A DNA stretch of 64,000 bases, from contig CM053333.1 of NCBI GenBank assembly GCA_028583605.1, forward strand, positions 8,952,138 to 9,016,137, given 5' to 3'. The notes beneath the pieces are model-generated. The model was not told the DNA's origin. It was given only the letters and a program-made list of their open reading frames with translations, and did not search any database. How positions within the stretch are numbered: position 1 is the first letter of the stretch; every line of letters begins with the position of its first letter. The stretch is from Dastarcus helophoroides (lineage: Eukaryota; Arthropoda; Insecta; Coleoptera; Bothrideridae). Shown in pieces: positions 1 to 12,900 of the stretch. The position numbers and the translations under genes are program-made.

Positions 1-2345
1 TTGGATGAAGCCGATCCATTTTAATAATTATTTGGTGCTGAAGATTTCAATGAAAAACGAAAGTTCATCAGTAATATTTTCTTTTTCTACTACAATTTCG
101 TCTTCAGATGGTACATTTCCCTAAGCTATACCTTATCGATTGGTTATGCTAGAAACCTTAAAAACTAATTAGAAGCTTCATCTGGAGCTAAACACCATAT
201 TGTCATAATCCTAGTATTTGGATAAAGCCTATCCATTTTAATAATTATTTGGTGCTGAAAATGTCAGTGAAAAACAAAAGTTCATCAGTACTATTTTCTT
301 TTTCCGCCACCATTTTGTCTTCATATGGTACATTTTCCTAAGCTATATCTTATCGAGTAGTTATACTAGAAACCTTAAAAACTAATCAGAAGCTTCATCT
401 GGAGCTCAACAGCATATTGTCATATTCGTAGTATTTGGATAAAGCCGATCCATTATAATAATTATTTGGTGCTCAAAATTTCAATGATAAACGAAAGTTC
501 ATCAGTAATATTTTCTTTTTCCACTACAATTTCGTCTTCATATGGTACATTTTCTTAAGCTATACCTTATATTAGTATAACCAATCGTTATACTAGAATC
601 CTTAAAAACCAATCAGAAGCTTCATCTGGAGCTAAACACCATATTGTCATAATCCTAGTATTTGGATAAAGCTTATCCATTTTAATAATTATTTGGTGCT
701 GAAAATGTCAATGAAAGTTCATCAGTAATATTTCCTTTTTTCTTTACAATTTTGTCTTCATATGGTACATTTTCCTGAGCTATTCCTTATTGATTGGTTA
801 TGAGAATCCTCAAAAAGTAATCAGAAGCTTCATCTGGAGCTCAACAGCATATTGTCATATTCCTAGTATTTGGATAAAGCCGATCCATTATAATAATTAT
901 TTGGTGCTCAAAATTGCAATGATAAACGAAAGTTCATCAGTAATATTTTCCTTTTCCACCACCATTTTGTCTTCATATGGTACGTTTTCCTAAGCTATAC
1001 CTTATCGATTGGTTATTCTAGAAATCTTAAAAGCTAATCAGAAGCTTCATCTGGAGCTAAACCTATATTGTCATAATCCTAATATTTGGATAAAGTCGAT
1101 CCATTTTATTAATTATTTGGTGGTCGAAATTTCAATGAAGAGCGAAATTTCATCAGTATTACTTTCTTTTTCCACTATAATATTGCCTTCATAGGGTACA
1201 TTTTCCAAGCTGCACCTGATCACTTGTTTATGTTAAATATCCTAGAAATTAATCAGAGGCTTTATCCGAAGCTAAACAGCGTATTGTTATAAACTTAGCT
1301 ATTTGGATAAAATTGATCCATCGTTTGGTGGTCGAAGTTTTAATGAAAAACGAAATTTCATCAGTAATACTTTCTTTTTCCACCACAACTTTGTCTTCAT
1401 ATGGTACATTTTCTTAAGCTATACCTTATCGATTGGTTATGCTAGAAACCTTAAAAACTAATCAGAAGCTTCATCTGGAGCTAAACAGCATCTCGTCGTA
1501 ATCCTAGTATTTGGATAAAGTCGATCCATTTTAATGATTATTTGGTGGTCGAAATTTCAATGAAAAACGAAATCTCATCAGTAATTATTTTCTTTTTCCA
1601 CTATAATATTGCCTTCATAGGGTACATTTTTCCAAGCTGCACCTGATCACTTGGTTATGTTAAATATCCTAGAAATTAATCAGAAGCTTTATCCGAAACT
1701 AAACAGCGTATTGTTCTAATCTTAGCTATTTGGATAAAATTGATCCATCGTTTGGGGGTCGAAGTTTTAATGAAAAACGAAATTTCATCAGTAATATTTT
1801 CTTTTTCCACTATAATTTTGTCTTCATATGGTATATTTTCCTAAGCTATACCTTATCGTTTGGTTATGCTAGAAACCTTAGAAACTAATCAGAAGCTTCA
1901 TCTGGAGCTAAACAGCATATCGTCATAATCCTAGTGTTTGGATAAAGTCGATCGATTTTAATGATTATTTGGTGGCCGAAATTTCAATGAGAAAAGAAAT
2001 CTCATCGGTAATATTTTCTTTTTCCACTATAATATTACCTTCATAGGTACATTTTTCCAAGCTGCACCTTATCACTTGATTATGTTAAATATCCTAGAAA
2101 TTAATCAGAAGCTTAATCCGAAACTAAGCAGCGTATCGTTATAATATTTAGATATCTGGATAAAATTGATCCATCGTTTGGTTGGTCAAAGTTTCAAAGA
2201 AAAACGAAATTTCATCAGTAATATTTTCTTTTTCCACCATAATATTATCTTCACATATTTTTGAAGCTATACCCTATGGATTGGTTATGCTAGAGACACA
2301 AGAAACTAATAAGAAGCTTCATCTGAAACTAAATAGCTTGTCGGC
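1..2345. repeat. tandem array, ~216-bp unit, about 11 copies
   Basis: The anchor TTGGATAAA recurs near 1, 218, 435, 662, 870, 1085, 1303, 1511, 1728, 1938 and 2156, giving a period of 208-227 with a mean of about 216. Every unit also carries GGTACATTTTCC, CAGAAGCTTCATCTGGAGC and TTCATCAGTAATATTTTC. Copies diverge into at least two subtypes: one with TGCACCTGATCACTTG, the other with ATACCTTATCGATTGG. From about 1085 the two types alternate, suggesting a dimeric higher-order unit of about 430 bp. The array runs off the left edge. Confidence 0.93.
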
Positions 2346-2347
2346 GT

Positions 2348-2500
2348 CATCATCCCATATAGCATATTATCATCATCCCATGCAGCATATCGTGGTCATC
2401 ATTCCATGTGGCATATCGTCGTCATCATTTCATGTAGCATATCATCGTCATCATCCCATGTAGCATATCGTCGTCATCATCCCTTGTAGCACATCGTCGT
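2348..2500. repeat. 26-bp minisatellite, 6 copies
   Basis: The unit is CATCATCCCATGTAGCATAT plus CGTCGT. Copies start at 2348 (23 bp), 2371, 2397, 2423, 2449 and 2475. The array abuts the end of the 216-bp array, and flanking sequence after it (CATTTGGTGATCAAAGTTTC) resumes the 216-bp unit, so it probably arose inside one unit. Confidence 0.9.
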
Positions 2501-2735
2501 CATAATCTTACGTATTCGAATAAAATCGATCCATTTTAAAAATCATTTGGTGATCAAAGTTTCAATTTGGTTTTCATTAAAAGTTCATCAGTTAATAATT
2601 TCCGTTTGTAGTATAATTTAATCGTCATATTATACAGAATTTTCCAAATCGTACACCATCACTTGGGTATGTCAGAGGATCGAAAAGGTGAACAGAACAT
2701 TTTTTTCTAAGTTTCCAGGTAATTTTTACAATTTC
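2501..2735. other. decayed final unit of the 216-bp array
   Basis: Contains GATCCATTTTAAAAATC, GGTGATCAAAGTTTC and AAGTTCATCAGT, recognisable pieces of the array unit, then fades into AT-rich sequence. No gene is visible. Confidence 0.6.
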
Positions 2736-3436
2736 TCTTTTCGAAATTTTACTATATTTCAAAAAATTAAAAATTGTCTAAAAATGTCAGGTTTTTAAAT
2801 TGTCCTGGGTTTAAATCTATTGTCGAAATTCTACCTTTTTTCGAGAACTTTTGATAAATTCATATTTTTCGAAATCTCTTCTCGTTTTTCAATTTTTTCG
2901 AAATCTCTTCCTTTTTCTCAACTTTTTTAAATCTCTTTTTCTCAAAATTCGGTTTTTTTCTAGAAATTATAGCTTTTATTTCGAACTTTCATATTTGGCG
3001 TTTCTGTAAATTTAGATTTTTTTTCGCCCAAAAAGTAATTCACCTTTTTTCACGAAATCTCAAGGTTGTCAAAAATTTACAAATAAAAAAATCATTAGAA
3101 AAATATTTTTTAGAAATTTCGACCCTCCAAATTAGTGTTTTTCTAAAAATTTCAAATTTCATGTTTTTTCTTAAACTGTTAATACAAATCAATCAAAAAT
3201 TTTGGGAAAATACTTTTTGAAATCATAACTTTTGGTCAAAATTTAAGTAAAACGTAAAAATTCCTAGAAAAGTATTTTTGGAAATTTCGACTTCTGCAGG
3301 TCACTTGTTCAGTGAGTGTCTGCGTGTCTGTTCGCTCTAGCTTTTATTTATTAATTTTTTAGGGGAATTTAAAGAGCCGCAATTTTCTTTTAAAAGAGCC
3401 ATATGCGGCTCGCGAGCCGCGGTTTGCCGACCCCTA
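2736..3436 (-). mobile_element. hAT-like element end, copy A (reverse orientation)
   Basis: The outer end, read on the minus strand, is AGGGGTCGGCAAACCGCGG followed by CTCGCGAGCCGCATATGGC and a run of CTCTTT, a terminus pattern familiar from nonautonomous hAT elements. The interior matches the reverse complement of 7519-8160 over several hundred bases, including AACAAGTGACCT, ACTTTTCTAGGAATTTT, AGTTATGATTTCA and GAATTTATCAAAAGTTCTC. The inner end is not defined; it fades into AT-rich sequence. Confidence 0.7.
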
Positions 3437-3769
3437 GTTTAGGGTGTCAAAAGTTTGATGACAGATAACTCAAAATTTTGTTTTCATATTTATACGCAGC
3501 CCACAGAGGTCCGTAGCATAACAATATATAGAACAATATATTCTTTGTGAGGTATTATTAACTGCAAGTGCTGAAAAACCCAATTAAAATGACTCTCTTA
3601 CGACTCCTGGTACGTTCTACAAATTACAAATGAAACGGGGGTTTCCACGCCTTTAAATTATTCAGCATATAAACACAACGTGGTTTTTGCCATTGTGTAA
3701 CCCTTGTTTTGTTACTGTTTTAGCTTTTTGTCGGTTACGGACTAAATTGACCTCGTTTTCCTCTTCCAG
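3437..3769 (+). other. PlexA: PlexA intron sequence
   Basis: Unique-looking intron sequence leading to the acceptor of the first visible exon. No other feature is supported. Confidence 0.6.
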
Positions 3770-3952
3770 AAACTGCAAACAATCGGAGAAGATTTCTGTG
3801 GACTCGACGTAAACACGCCATTGGGAGGAGAACAAGCCATCTCGGCCGTTCCGGTGGCTCTCTTCCTAACCAGGCTCACCGCCGTGGCGGCCACTTCAAC
3901 TGGGGATTTCACTGTCGTCTTTATTGGGACGGCCAAAGGCCACCTTAAAAAG
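3770..3952 (+). CDS. PlexA: PlexA exon a: sema domain, late blades
   Basis: 61 codons, phase 0 to phase 0. The acceptor is ctcttccag and the donor gtaaga. It encodes [14 protein letters not shown] and ends [11 protein letters not shown], a typical plexin sema strand that continues into VVVESSTS of the next exon. It is the first exon in the window. The intron after it is about 19.1 kb. Confidence 0.95.
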
Positions 3953-6900
3953 GTAAGACTTCGATTTTGTTATGGTTTATTTCAGCGAGGCGTTTTGGGT
4001 GAAAGTTTTTAGATTGATTTTGGTCGAACTAGGAGGTTAAAAGGTTGAGTTTGTTGTTTATTTATTTATTTTTATTATTTTAGGACGCATTTCTGAGATA
4101 CTTTCAAATGGGTAGAGAAATGGATCTGATGCGTCAGATACTGGGTTGAAAGACGTTCGGACAAACGATCATTCTGATAAATGCACATTCGAGCGAGCGC
4201 TCATCACTAGAGGCCGGTTTTTATGCATTTGGATATGCAATCCATTTTTACCAGTTATTGCATATTTCGTCTACCATGCATATTTTCGCTATATTTACAA
4301 TATTTTTCCATGAGTGAAACTAAGTCTATTCAGTTAATCAATAAAACTGGCCAAAAGAATTTCGTATTGCTAGGCGTAGGCCCGCGGAAACTTAGAAGTA
4401 AATTTTTAAACTTGCCCAGACCCTGAAATGTTTTCTTTTAAGACTTTTCCAGAAAGGAATCAAGCCACAAATTCTGAAATAATGGTCTTTAGCATGTAGT
4501 TCAGAAGAATTATAATCTTCGCTGAAAAAAAAAAGACCCAACCTCATTTTAGTACCTAGCAACCAAAGAACCAATCAAATGAATGAGTTGGGTAGGTACG
4601 TAACCTGCAGAATGCTCCCAAATGCTGCGGTTCCTTTCTACAAAACAAAAAATTAATAATATAATAAATAATACTCTAACATAGGCGCCTGGTGGGCATT
4701 TACTCTCCTTGGTTAAAGCAGTCGATCTAAAATTTATAGTCAACTAAGAAGGCTTTTCCAGAAATTACCATTTTTTCTTCAAAATTCGTCGTTTCCTTGA
4801 AATTTTGAAATTCAATCTAAATATTGGCTTTTACCTCAAAATTCTTCTTTTCTCTCAAAATTTGACTTTTTATTATGAAATTTAAATTTATTATTAAAAT
4901 TTGACTTCTTTTTATCAAAATTTAATCTTTTTAAAATTTTGAATTTCTATTTCAATATTTTTCGTTTTTTTCTCTTCACCATTTCCATTTTTCCAAATTC
5001 GGCTTTTTTGAAAATTTCCACTTTTTTAAAATCCGAATTTTTGCAAATTTCGAAATGTTTATCAAAATTTACCTTATCTCAAAATTTGGAGGATCTTTTG
5101 GTAAACAAATAGAAACTTCGGAAACACTTTTTGAAAATTCTGAATTTTTCCAAAAAGGCAAAAATTCTAGAAACCTTCCTTTGTAAATGTCAAAGTTTTC
5201 GAGATTTTTCGTTCCAACTTTCTGAAAAAGTCCAACTTATTTCTCAAAATGTTGACATTTATCTCAATATTAGATATTTTCTGATGACATGATCAGAAAC
5301 TTGTTTCGCTCTGACTTGAGCAGTCAAGGAAAATAAATATTCAACCGAAAAATTTTGACTTTCTCAAAATTGACAATTTTTTTTCAAAATTTAACCAAAT
5401 TGGAGATTCAGAGATACTTTGAATTTCCACTAGATTGCGACTTTTTCCTTGGACATTCGATGTGTTTTTCGTAATAACTGTTTCTCGATTTTTTTCATAA
5501 TTCTTTTTTATTTTTAGAAATTTTGATTGTATTCTTTGAAATTCATCTTTTACTCAACATTTAAGATTTTTTTGAAGTACAGAACTTGTCCCCTGAAAGC
5601 AAGAAAGATTAAAAAACACAACAAACGTTGCTCTAATGCGTTTCGACAGCCAAGCTGTCATCTTTAGAGAGATACTGTATTTTAATTTTTGAAGATAACC
5701 AAGTTCCAGTCCATTCCACCAAAAAAAAACAAGATTTTTTAAAATTTTTTTTTTGATAAACTTCTATCCTGAAAATTTGAGTTTCCATGCAAAATTTTAT
5801 TTTTTCTCGGAATTCGTCTGTTTCTCGAAATTTTGATTCTTTTTAAAATTCGTCTTTTAAGTTTGTTTTTGTTCGCAAATTTGACATTTTTATTAACATT
5901 TGACATTTTTATTAACATTTGACTTTCTCCCAACATTTTCTTTCTCAATTTCAAAGTTATTCTCAAAATTCCATTACTTTTCTTAATGTTAGATTCTTTT
6001 TGAAATTTTTTTCTTGCTAGAATCAGAACTTTCAGATATTTTGATTATTTGCTTTAAATTTGCGTTTTTCTCGAAATTTTCATATTTATTTCAAATTTCG
6101 GTTTCTGGAAACGACGACTTTCTTCGAAATTGAGCCTTTTTTTACATTTCGATTTCCTATTCGAAATTTTTATTTTTTGTCTTCAAAATTTGTTTTTGGG
6201 AATTTACGACTTTTTCCATGAAACTAGTCTTGTTCTGGAAATTTCAATATTTAGCTCAAAATTGTCTTTTCGAAATTTCTACTTTTATGATCCTTCAGTC
6301 AACTTTTTTCAAAATTCGCCTTTTTCTCAAAATTTCGATTTGTATTTTTGGTCAAAATTTGTCTTTTTTGTAGATAACTATTCTCAAATGTTTTTTAATA
6401 TAACTTTCTATGGGAAATTTCCATTGTTTTCTTGAAGTTTCGTCTTTTTGCTTAATATGTCTTTTTTGGGATTTTCGATTCGTTTCATTCGTTTTCAAAT
6501 TTCCAAGTCGACATTTTCCTAAAATTGACTTTATTTAGAAAATTTCGACCCTTGACCGTCGAAAGTTCAGCTGTTTTTCTCGAAATGTTACTATGGTTTC
6601 GAAATCCCGTTATTTTAGGTTTATTTTTCTAAAAATTACAATATTTTAGGATCTCGATGTCTAGAAATTTTGACTGTATTCTTAAAGCTTTTGGAAATTT
6701 TAGACGTTCTCCTCGAAGTTTATTTTTTTTTATCGAAATTTCCATCTTTTCTTTTAAAATAGATGTTTTTTCAAAACTCGGTTTTAATCTCAAGCTTCTA
6801 CTTTTTGGTTTTTTCACTCAAAAATCTTCTTTTTTTTTGAGATCCCTTCATTTTTTTCCTAAAATAATAATTAACAGTATTATTATTTAAAGTTGCATAT

Positions 6901-9900
6901 TTTGACACTTTTGGTGCATATTTTAAGCATTTTACTTGCATATTTGAAGTTTTTTATGTTGCATATAATTCGGTCTCTACTCATTAGAGTAACCTCGAGA
7001 AAGTCAGCTTCGCGTCACTGCTGAAAGCTTCTTAGTTTTCGTCGTTATAGTTTTTTATCTACATTAATAAAATTGGAGCGTCTTAAGTGTTTGTCTGTCA
7101 ACTGATCTTTTGTCCGGGCTAATCTCGGGAACTGCTAAATAGATTTTAATAAAGTTTTTATTAAAATGTGTAGTATTATTAGGGGTACCTTTTAGGCTAT
7201 TTTTATTCTTGTAAAACTCAACTTTTCGCTTCTGAGCGCTCAATTAACAGTTTTATTTGAGGTTTTATTACAGAACATATAAAAGAGAAACCAATTCGCA
7301 ATGTTTGGGGCTGATATCATATTGCCTACAATGCTAGCGGGTGCTAGAAATACTAGAATAAGTAGCACGAATCTTTAAATCTCGTTCTATTAAAATCAAA
7401 TTAGAAATCGTTTTATTTTGAAATATGATGTTATTGTATCTTGTGTAGACAATCGGCGGGGGTCAACTAGTTTGCAATAAAAGCCGAAGACGAATTGGAC
7501 CTTCAATGAATCGCAGACCAGGGGTCGGCAAATCACGGCTCGCGAGCGGCATGCGGCTCTTTAAAAGACAATGGCCGCTCTTTAAATTTCCCTAAAAAAT
7601 AAATAAATAAAAGCTAGAGTGGACTGACATGCAGAAATGAATACTCATCAAACAAGTGACCTACTGAAAATACTTTTCTAGGAATTTTCACTTTTGGCGT
7701 AAATTTTGATAAAAAAGTTATGATTTCAAGAAGTATTTTTCCGAATTTTTCAATCATGTGTTTTGAAAAAACACATAATTTTTGAAATTTCTAGAAAATG
7801 ACCAATTTGGAAAGTCGAAATTTCTATAAAATATTTTTTTCATGATTTTACTTTTTTTATTTGTAAATTTTCTACAGTCTTAAAATTTCATGAAAAAAAT
7901 ATTAATTACTTTTGTGAAGACAAAAATTTAATTCGCAGAAACAGCAAATATCAAAGTTCGAAATAAAAGCTGAACTTTCTCTGAAAAAACCCTATTTTGA
8001 GAAAAAGGAAGAGATTTCGAAAAAATTGAGAAAAAGGAAGAAATTTCGAATAAAGTGAATTTATCAAAAGTTCTCAAAAAAAGGTAAAATTGTAGAAAAA
8101 AAAACGTCGGATTTTGACAATAGATTGAAAAACTATAAAATGTTTTAAAAAAGTCGAAATTTTTAAAAAGTCGAAATTTTTAAATAAAGACGAAATTTTA
8201 AAAATGGTCCAGATTTTCAAAAAAATTCGAAATTTTCCGAAAAAATTTTCAAATAAAAGACGAAATTTAGAAAAAAAGCTGAAATTTCGAAAATAAGTCG
8301 TGACTTTCAAAAGAAAAGTCAAAAATCGAAAATTTAAAAAATGACTGGAATTTTTAATAAAAGTGAAAATTATTAAACTTCAAAATTTTGGAAAATAGAA
8401 ATTTTCCAAATTTTGGAAAAAGCACTACATCAGAATAGTCGAAATTCACAAGAAAATAATATCAAAATTCGTGAAAAAATCAAATTTGAAATAAAAATCG
8501 AATTTTCAAAAAGGGCAATATTTTGAAATATTAACATTTAAAAAAATTTTAAATTTCCACAAAAATAAATATTTTAATAAAGCCTAAGTTTTCAAATAAG
8601 TAGAATTTTTGTAAATTTCAAAAAACTTAAAATTGAAAGAACAAATCAAATTTTGTACAAATGGTCAAATTTCAAAAAAATAAATTGTCAAATGCGGAAA
8701 ATTTTGAGGTTGAGATTTTGCAATTAAAACAAAAATGTCAGAAGAATCAAAATTTCTAGGAACATACGAATGGAATTCTTAACAAAAGTGGAAATTTTCA
8801 AATGAAGTCAAAATCCTGAAAAAGGGCAAACTTTTAAAAGATTCGAATTTTCGTAGAAAGAAAATCGAAATGTCTAAAAAAAATTGAAATATCTGTACAA
8901 AAAAGTCGAAATTTTAGGAAAATAATCCATCGGTTATTAGTTTATTTAAAAAAATATCAAAATGCGGAAGAAATGGAAAATTTTCCTGAGATTTTTTCGT
9001 TTCTTTCTAAAATCTTGACCTTTTTATAGAAATGTCAGGATTTTTTTCTAAAAGTTGTTAGTCAAAATTATAAAATAAACCTTAAAATGTCAAAAATGCC
9101 GTAAAAAACCTAACATTTTTAAAGCAAATTAAAGGAACATAAAATAATCAGGAGAAGTTAAAATTTCCAGAAAAAATTTTAAAAACAAAATTTGCTTGAA
9201 AAGTAGAAATTTCGAGAAAATTTATTTATATAATATATTTAGGAAAATAGAAACTTTCCAAAAAACTTTCCCAACAAAAAAATCAAAATATTAGAAAAAA
9301 CTAAAAACTTTTCTACAATACAGTGGAAATTGCAAAATCAGGTAAAAACTCGAAGATTTGGTATTATTTTTTTTTCAGCGAAATATCAAAATGTGAGAAG
9401 AGTTGGATTTAGATTGTTTCTTGAAATTTTCATTATTTTCTCGAAATTTTGACACATTTAGAGAAATTTAACCCTTTTTTTTTTTCAAAATTCCAATTCT
9501 TTCTTGAAATACTGATTTCTTTTTGAAAAGTTTTACAAAAATTAGTTTTTGAAAATGCGTTTTTCATCAAATTTAGAAATAAAATAGATTTTAGCAGATC
9601 ATTACATGAAAGAAGGATAAAGTTTCTATAAAAAAATCAGAGAAAATTTAAAATTTCTATAAAACAGCGTTTAAGGAAAAATCTTTAAAAAAGACCAACA
9701 TTTTGAGAAAGCGACGAGTTGGGGCTGCTGCAGTCCCTCAGTGCATATACGCGAGCCGCCACTGTTCGAGCCCGTCTAGGTTGAAAATCTAGTTTGAAAG
9801 TTCTCAGTGCAGTAGAGATGAAAAGGTCCGAGATTTTAAGGGGATCGAATCCGACTGTATATCCAGTTCTGTGGTTCCTTTTCTTTAAAATTGAAGTTAT

Positions 9901-12900
9901 CATATTTCATTCTACCACTTTTATTGTAGGATTTAATTCTTCCAAGTAATTCAAACAATTACTCAAATAATATCATAAGATAATAGTTGAAATAATATGC
10001 GGTGCGCCTATGTAAAGAATCAGTTTATAATAATTCGAGGCCACGGGCTGTCGGCATCAACCACCAAGAGATAAGGCTTTCTGGTTAATTATTTTGTGGT
10101 ATTTTATATACGTTTGCGAAAATGTTTATTGACCAAATATCAAGGCTAGTTAAAGCAGAAATAAAGAGACTGAAAAAAACATTTAAAAAAAACCTTGGCG
10201 CATGAGGGAATCGAACACGCGTCGTACGATTATTAATATGAGAGCACGATACCTTAACCAACTAAGCTATATAACTATGGATATTTTCCCTCACTTCTCA
10301 TATTCATCTTCAAGATTTCATTTTTGTCGCGCAATTTTTAGTACACGACTCATCTTTTGTACTCGAAGCGGTTTTAAACCAGACTTGGCTGCTAGACGGA
10401 CTAAACTTTCTGCAAAATCTAGGCTACTATCCACTGGTTTAAATGTCAGCGGCGTATAATAATAGTGGTGCTTCAGAGTCTGCAGGAAAACCAGTCATAG
10501 TTTATCGATTGCGCAATATCAAAAAATAGGGGATTTTATACCTCATAAATAAAGAGTATAAAAAGCAACAGTTGATGACAATGGCGTTTGAAATAACGAA
10601 CAAGGGCTGGAAAGGAAGTAAAATTTAATAATATACATAACCGTAAAATCCTTGTATAAATATTGCTTGTAACCCTCTTCCAGCAGAAATAAACTCTCCC
10701 TTAAACCATTTAACGTTAGCAGCGTTATCGATTTAAAACTAATACTCTCAAGTCCTGAGAGCTTTCCCGCTATTTCCCCTGCAGTTAGCTCAAAGTACAA
10801 TCCCAGTAATTTCAATACATTTCAGGCAAAGGGCTTAAACGCTTAGGTTTACGCGAAAACATTAACTTCTGGTGTGAACACATCCATTAATTCTAATGCG
10901 GTCCTATAGCAAAATTGGCTCCATCGTTTAAATTGGGAGCTTTTCGCAGCCAGATTTCACTAATCTTATTAAAAAATAATAAAGTTACCTTCATAAATGA
11001 TTAATCCATCTACATGGGTCGACTGTTGTTTTGACGAAAGACCAATCGAGTTATCCATTGTTTGGGCGCGGTTTTAATTTTGTTACGTCTACGCTACTGA
11101 TTTCGGTCTTTGATTACAATTAACCTGGCTCCTTGATTTCATTTGCCACGTTGCGACAAGACCCTTAAAATTCGAGATGTAAACTTTCCAAAATGACAAA
11201 CACTGAAACTTGGTTGGTTAAATCGAGAATTGTCAGGCGTGTTTACGTTCATTAATTTCTAGTGGAAGAAAACTCGAATATCTTTGGTGATTGCTGGGAT
11301 GTTCTATAAAAACTAATTTAATTGTAAAATGGCGAGGAAACGTCTTTTCAAACAGTTTCATCGTAAATTATATAAGTTGGGCGTTTACGCGTTGCTTAAA
11401 AATTATACCAAGAGATCGCATCCGTCACGAATTTTTCCAAATTAAAGGTTGTAAGTTGTGCCAAGTTATGCGAGTGACAAATTTTCGGAAAATGTCAGTG
11501 GACATCGCTAGAACTTGAAGTGACGTTTCCAATGTCTATAATCCAGGTCTTTGTGCTGGACCATGACGTGAAATATTTTTTGAAACAAAATAACCACCAG
11601 CGTTTTAACAATACAGAAGCTTTGGACATTAATTTAGGGGCAGCCTGTACTTAAAGAAAAGCAACAAAAAAGTCGTAAAATTGCTTTTCCAACGTCTAGA
11701 AAACTTAATTGATTCGGTTTTATTTGAACAGAGCCATTTGAGAGCTCTACATTCTGATGAGTCACCGAGGGTAAACTGCTATTAAGATTTTGACAAAAGA
11801 CTTCTGCGAATGAAGGTGTCAATCTCCACTAACTTCAATAAGTCCGTTCGCTTCGATAATTGTACAGCCAGGTCGTTTTTTCAAGTTGATAACAGATATT
11901 AGGGCGGACACTTCCAATCGATGAAAATTCTATACAATAAGAGGTATTTAAGTGTTAGGTTTGAATTGTACACGCGAAATATGGAAGAAAAAATACGCTA
12001 AACCATATTTAAGTTGCCTAATTTCCTGTTCTGAAAATAGTTAGGTTGACGCAAACCGTTAAATAAATAATTAAATCGTTACTGTTGCCTTATTTTACCA
12101 AAACAGTGTCGGGCATAACGTCCTCCATGAGTAACATTAGACCAAACAGTAAATACTTATTTATTATCCCAAAAAACATGAGTTCCAAATTTAAGTAAAC
12201 ATCAGAAAAGCTTGAGAAATTATATCCACAATAATTTCTCTATTTGTTTACTGATTCGTTCAGAATTTCGATTTTCTATAAGAAATTTTGAAAAACTTTT
12301 TATTTTATAAATATCTGTTGTTTTTTTTCTTCGAATTTTTGACTTTTTTCAAAGATGTTCAGTTACGGAGGCGCACCCAAGAAATGGCTGAGAAAGGGGC
12401 TACTTTGGTTTCCCAAATTAAAATAGGGGAAATTTTTCCACGTTTATACTCTACACATGTTAGTAGTAAAGTGGAAATTCAAAGTGTGAAAGTCTTGGTA
12501 TGACGGAAACAAATAAGAGTTCTAAAAACTTAATTTGCAACAAAAACAAATTTAAGCAAAATGTATAGCTTTTCTTCAGATTTCATTTCAAGAAAAACAT
12601 CAAATTTCAAAAGTGGCATCTAATTTCGAAAATAAAGTAAGAAAATTGTTGAAAAATCGAAATTTGAGTTTGTGGATGACTTTTAAGAAAAAACGTAAAA
12701 ACTCGTAAGGCCGAAATTTGGGAAAACAGTGGAAGTTTTCAAAAAAAAAGATGTATATAATTTGCATTATATTTTTGTTTATATTGAAATTTGTAAATAA
12801 ATTTCGGTAAAAAAATTGTAATCTCGAGATCAGGGTTGACACTAAAACCGAAGTAAAGGAAAAGTAGTAAAAACTGAAAGGAAAAATTTCAAGACAGATG

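Noticed and set aside
10197..10283. Functional tRNA gene on the minus strand
   Set aside because: A and B boxes are good, but acceptor arms do not pair, the T stem has mismatches and the anticodon loop is 16 bases. Reported as a relic or SINE head.
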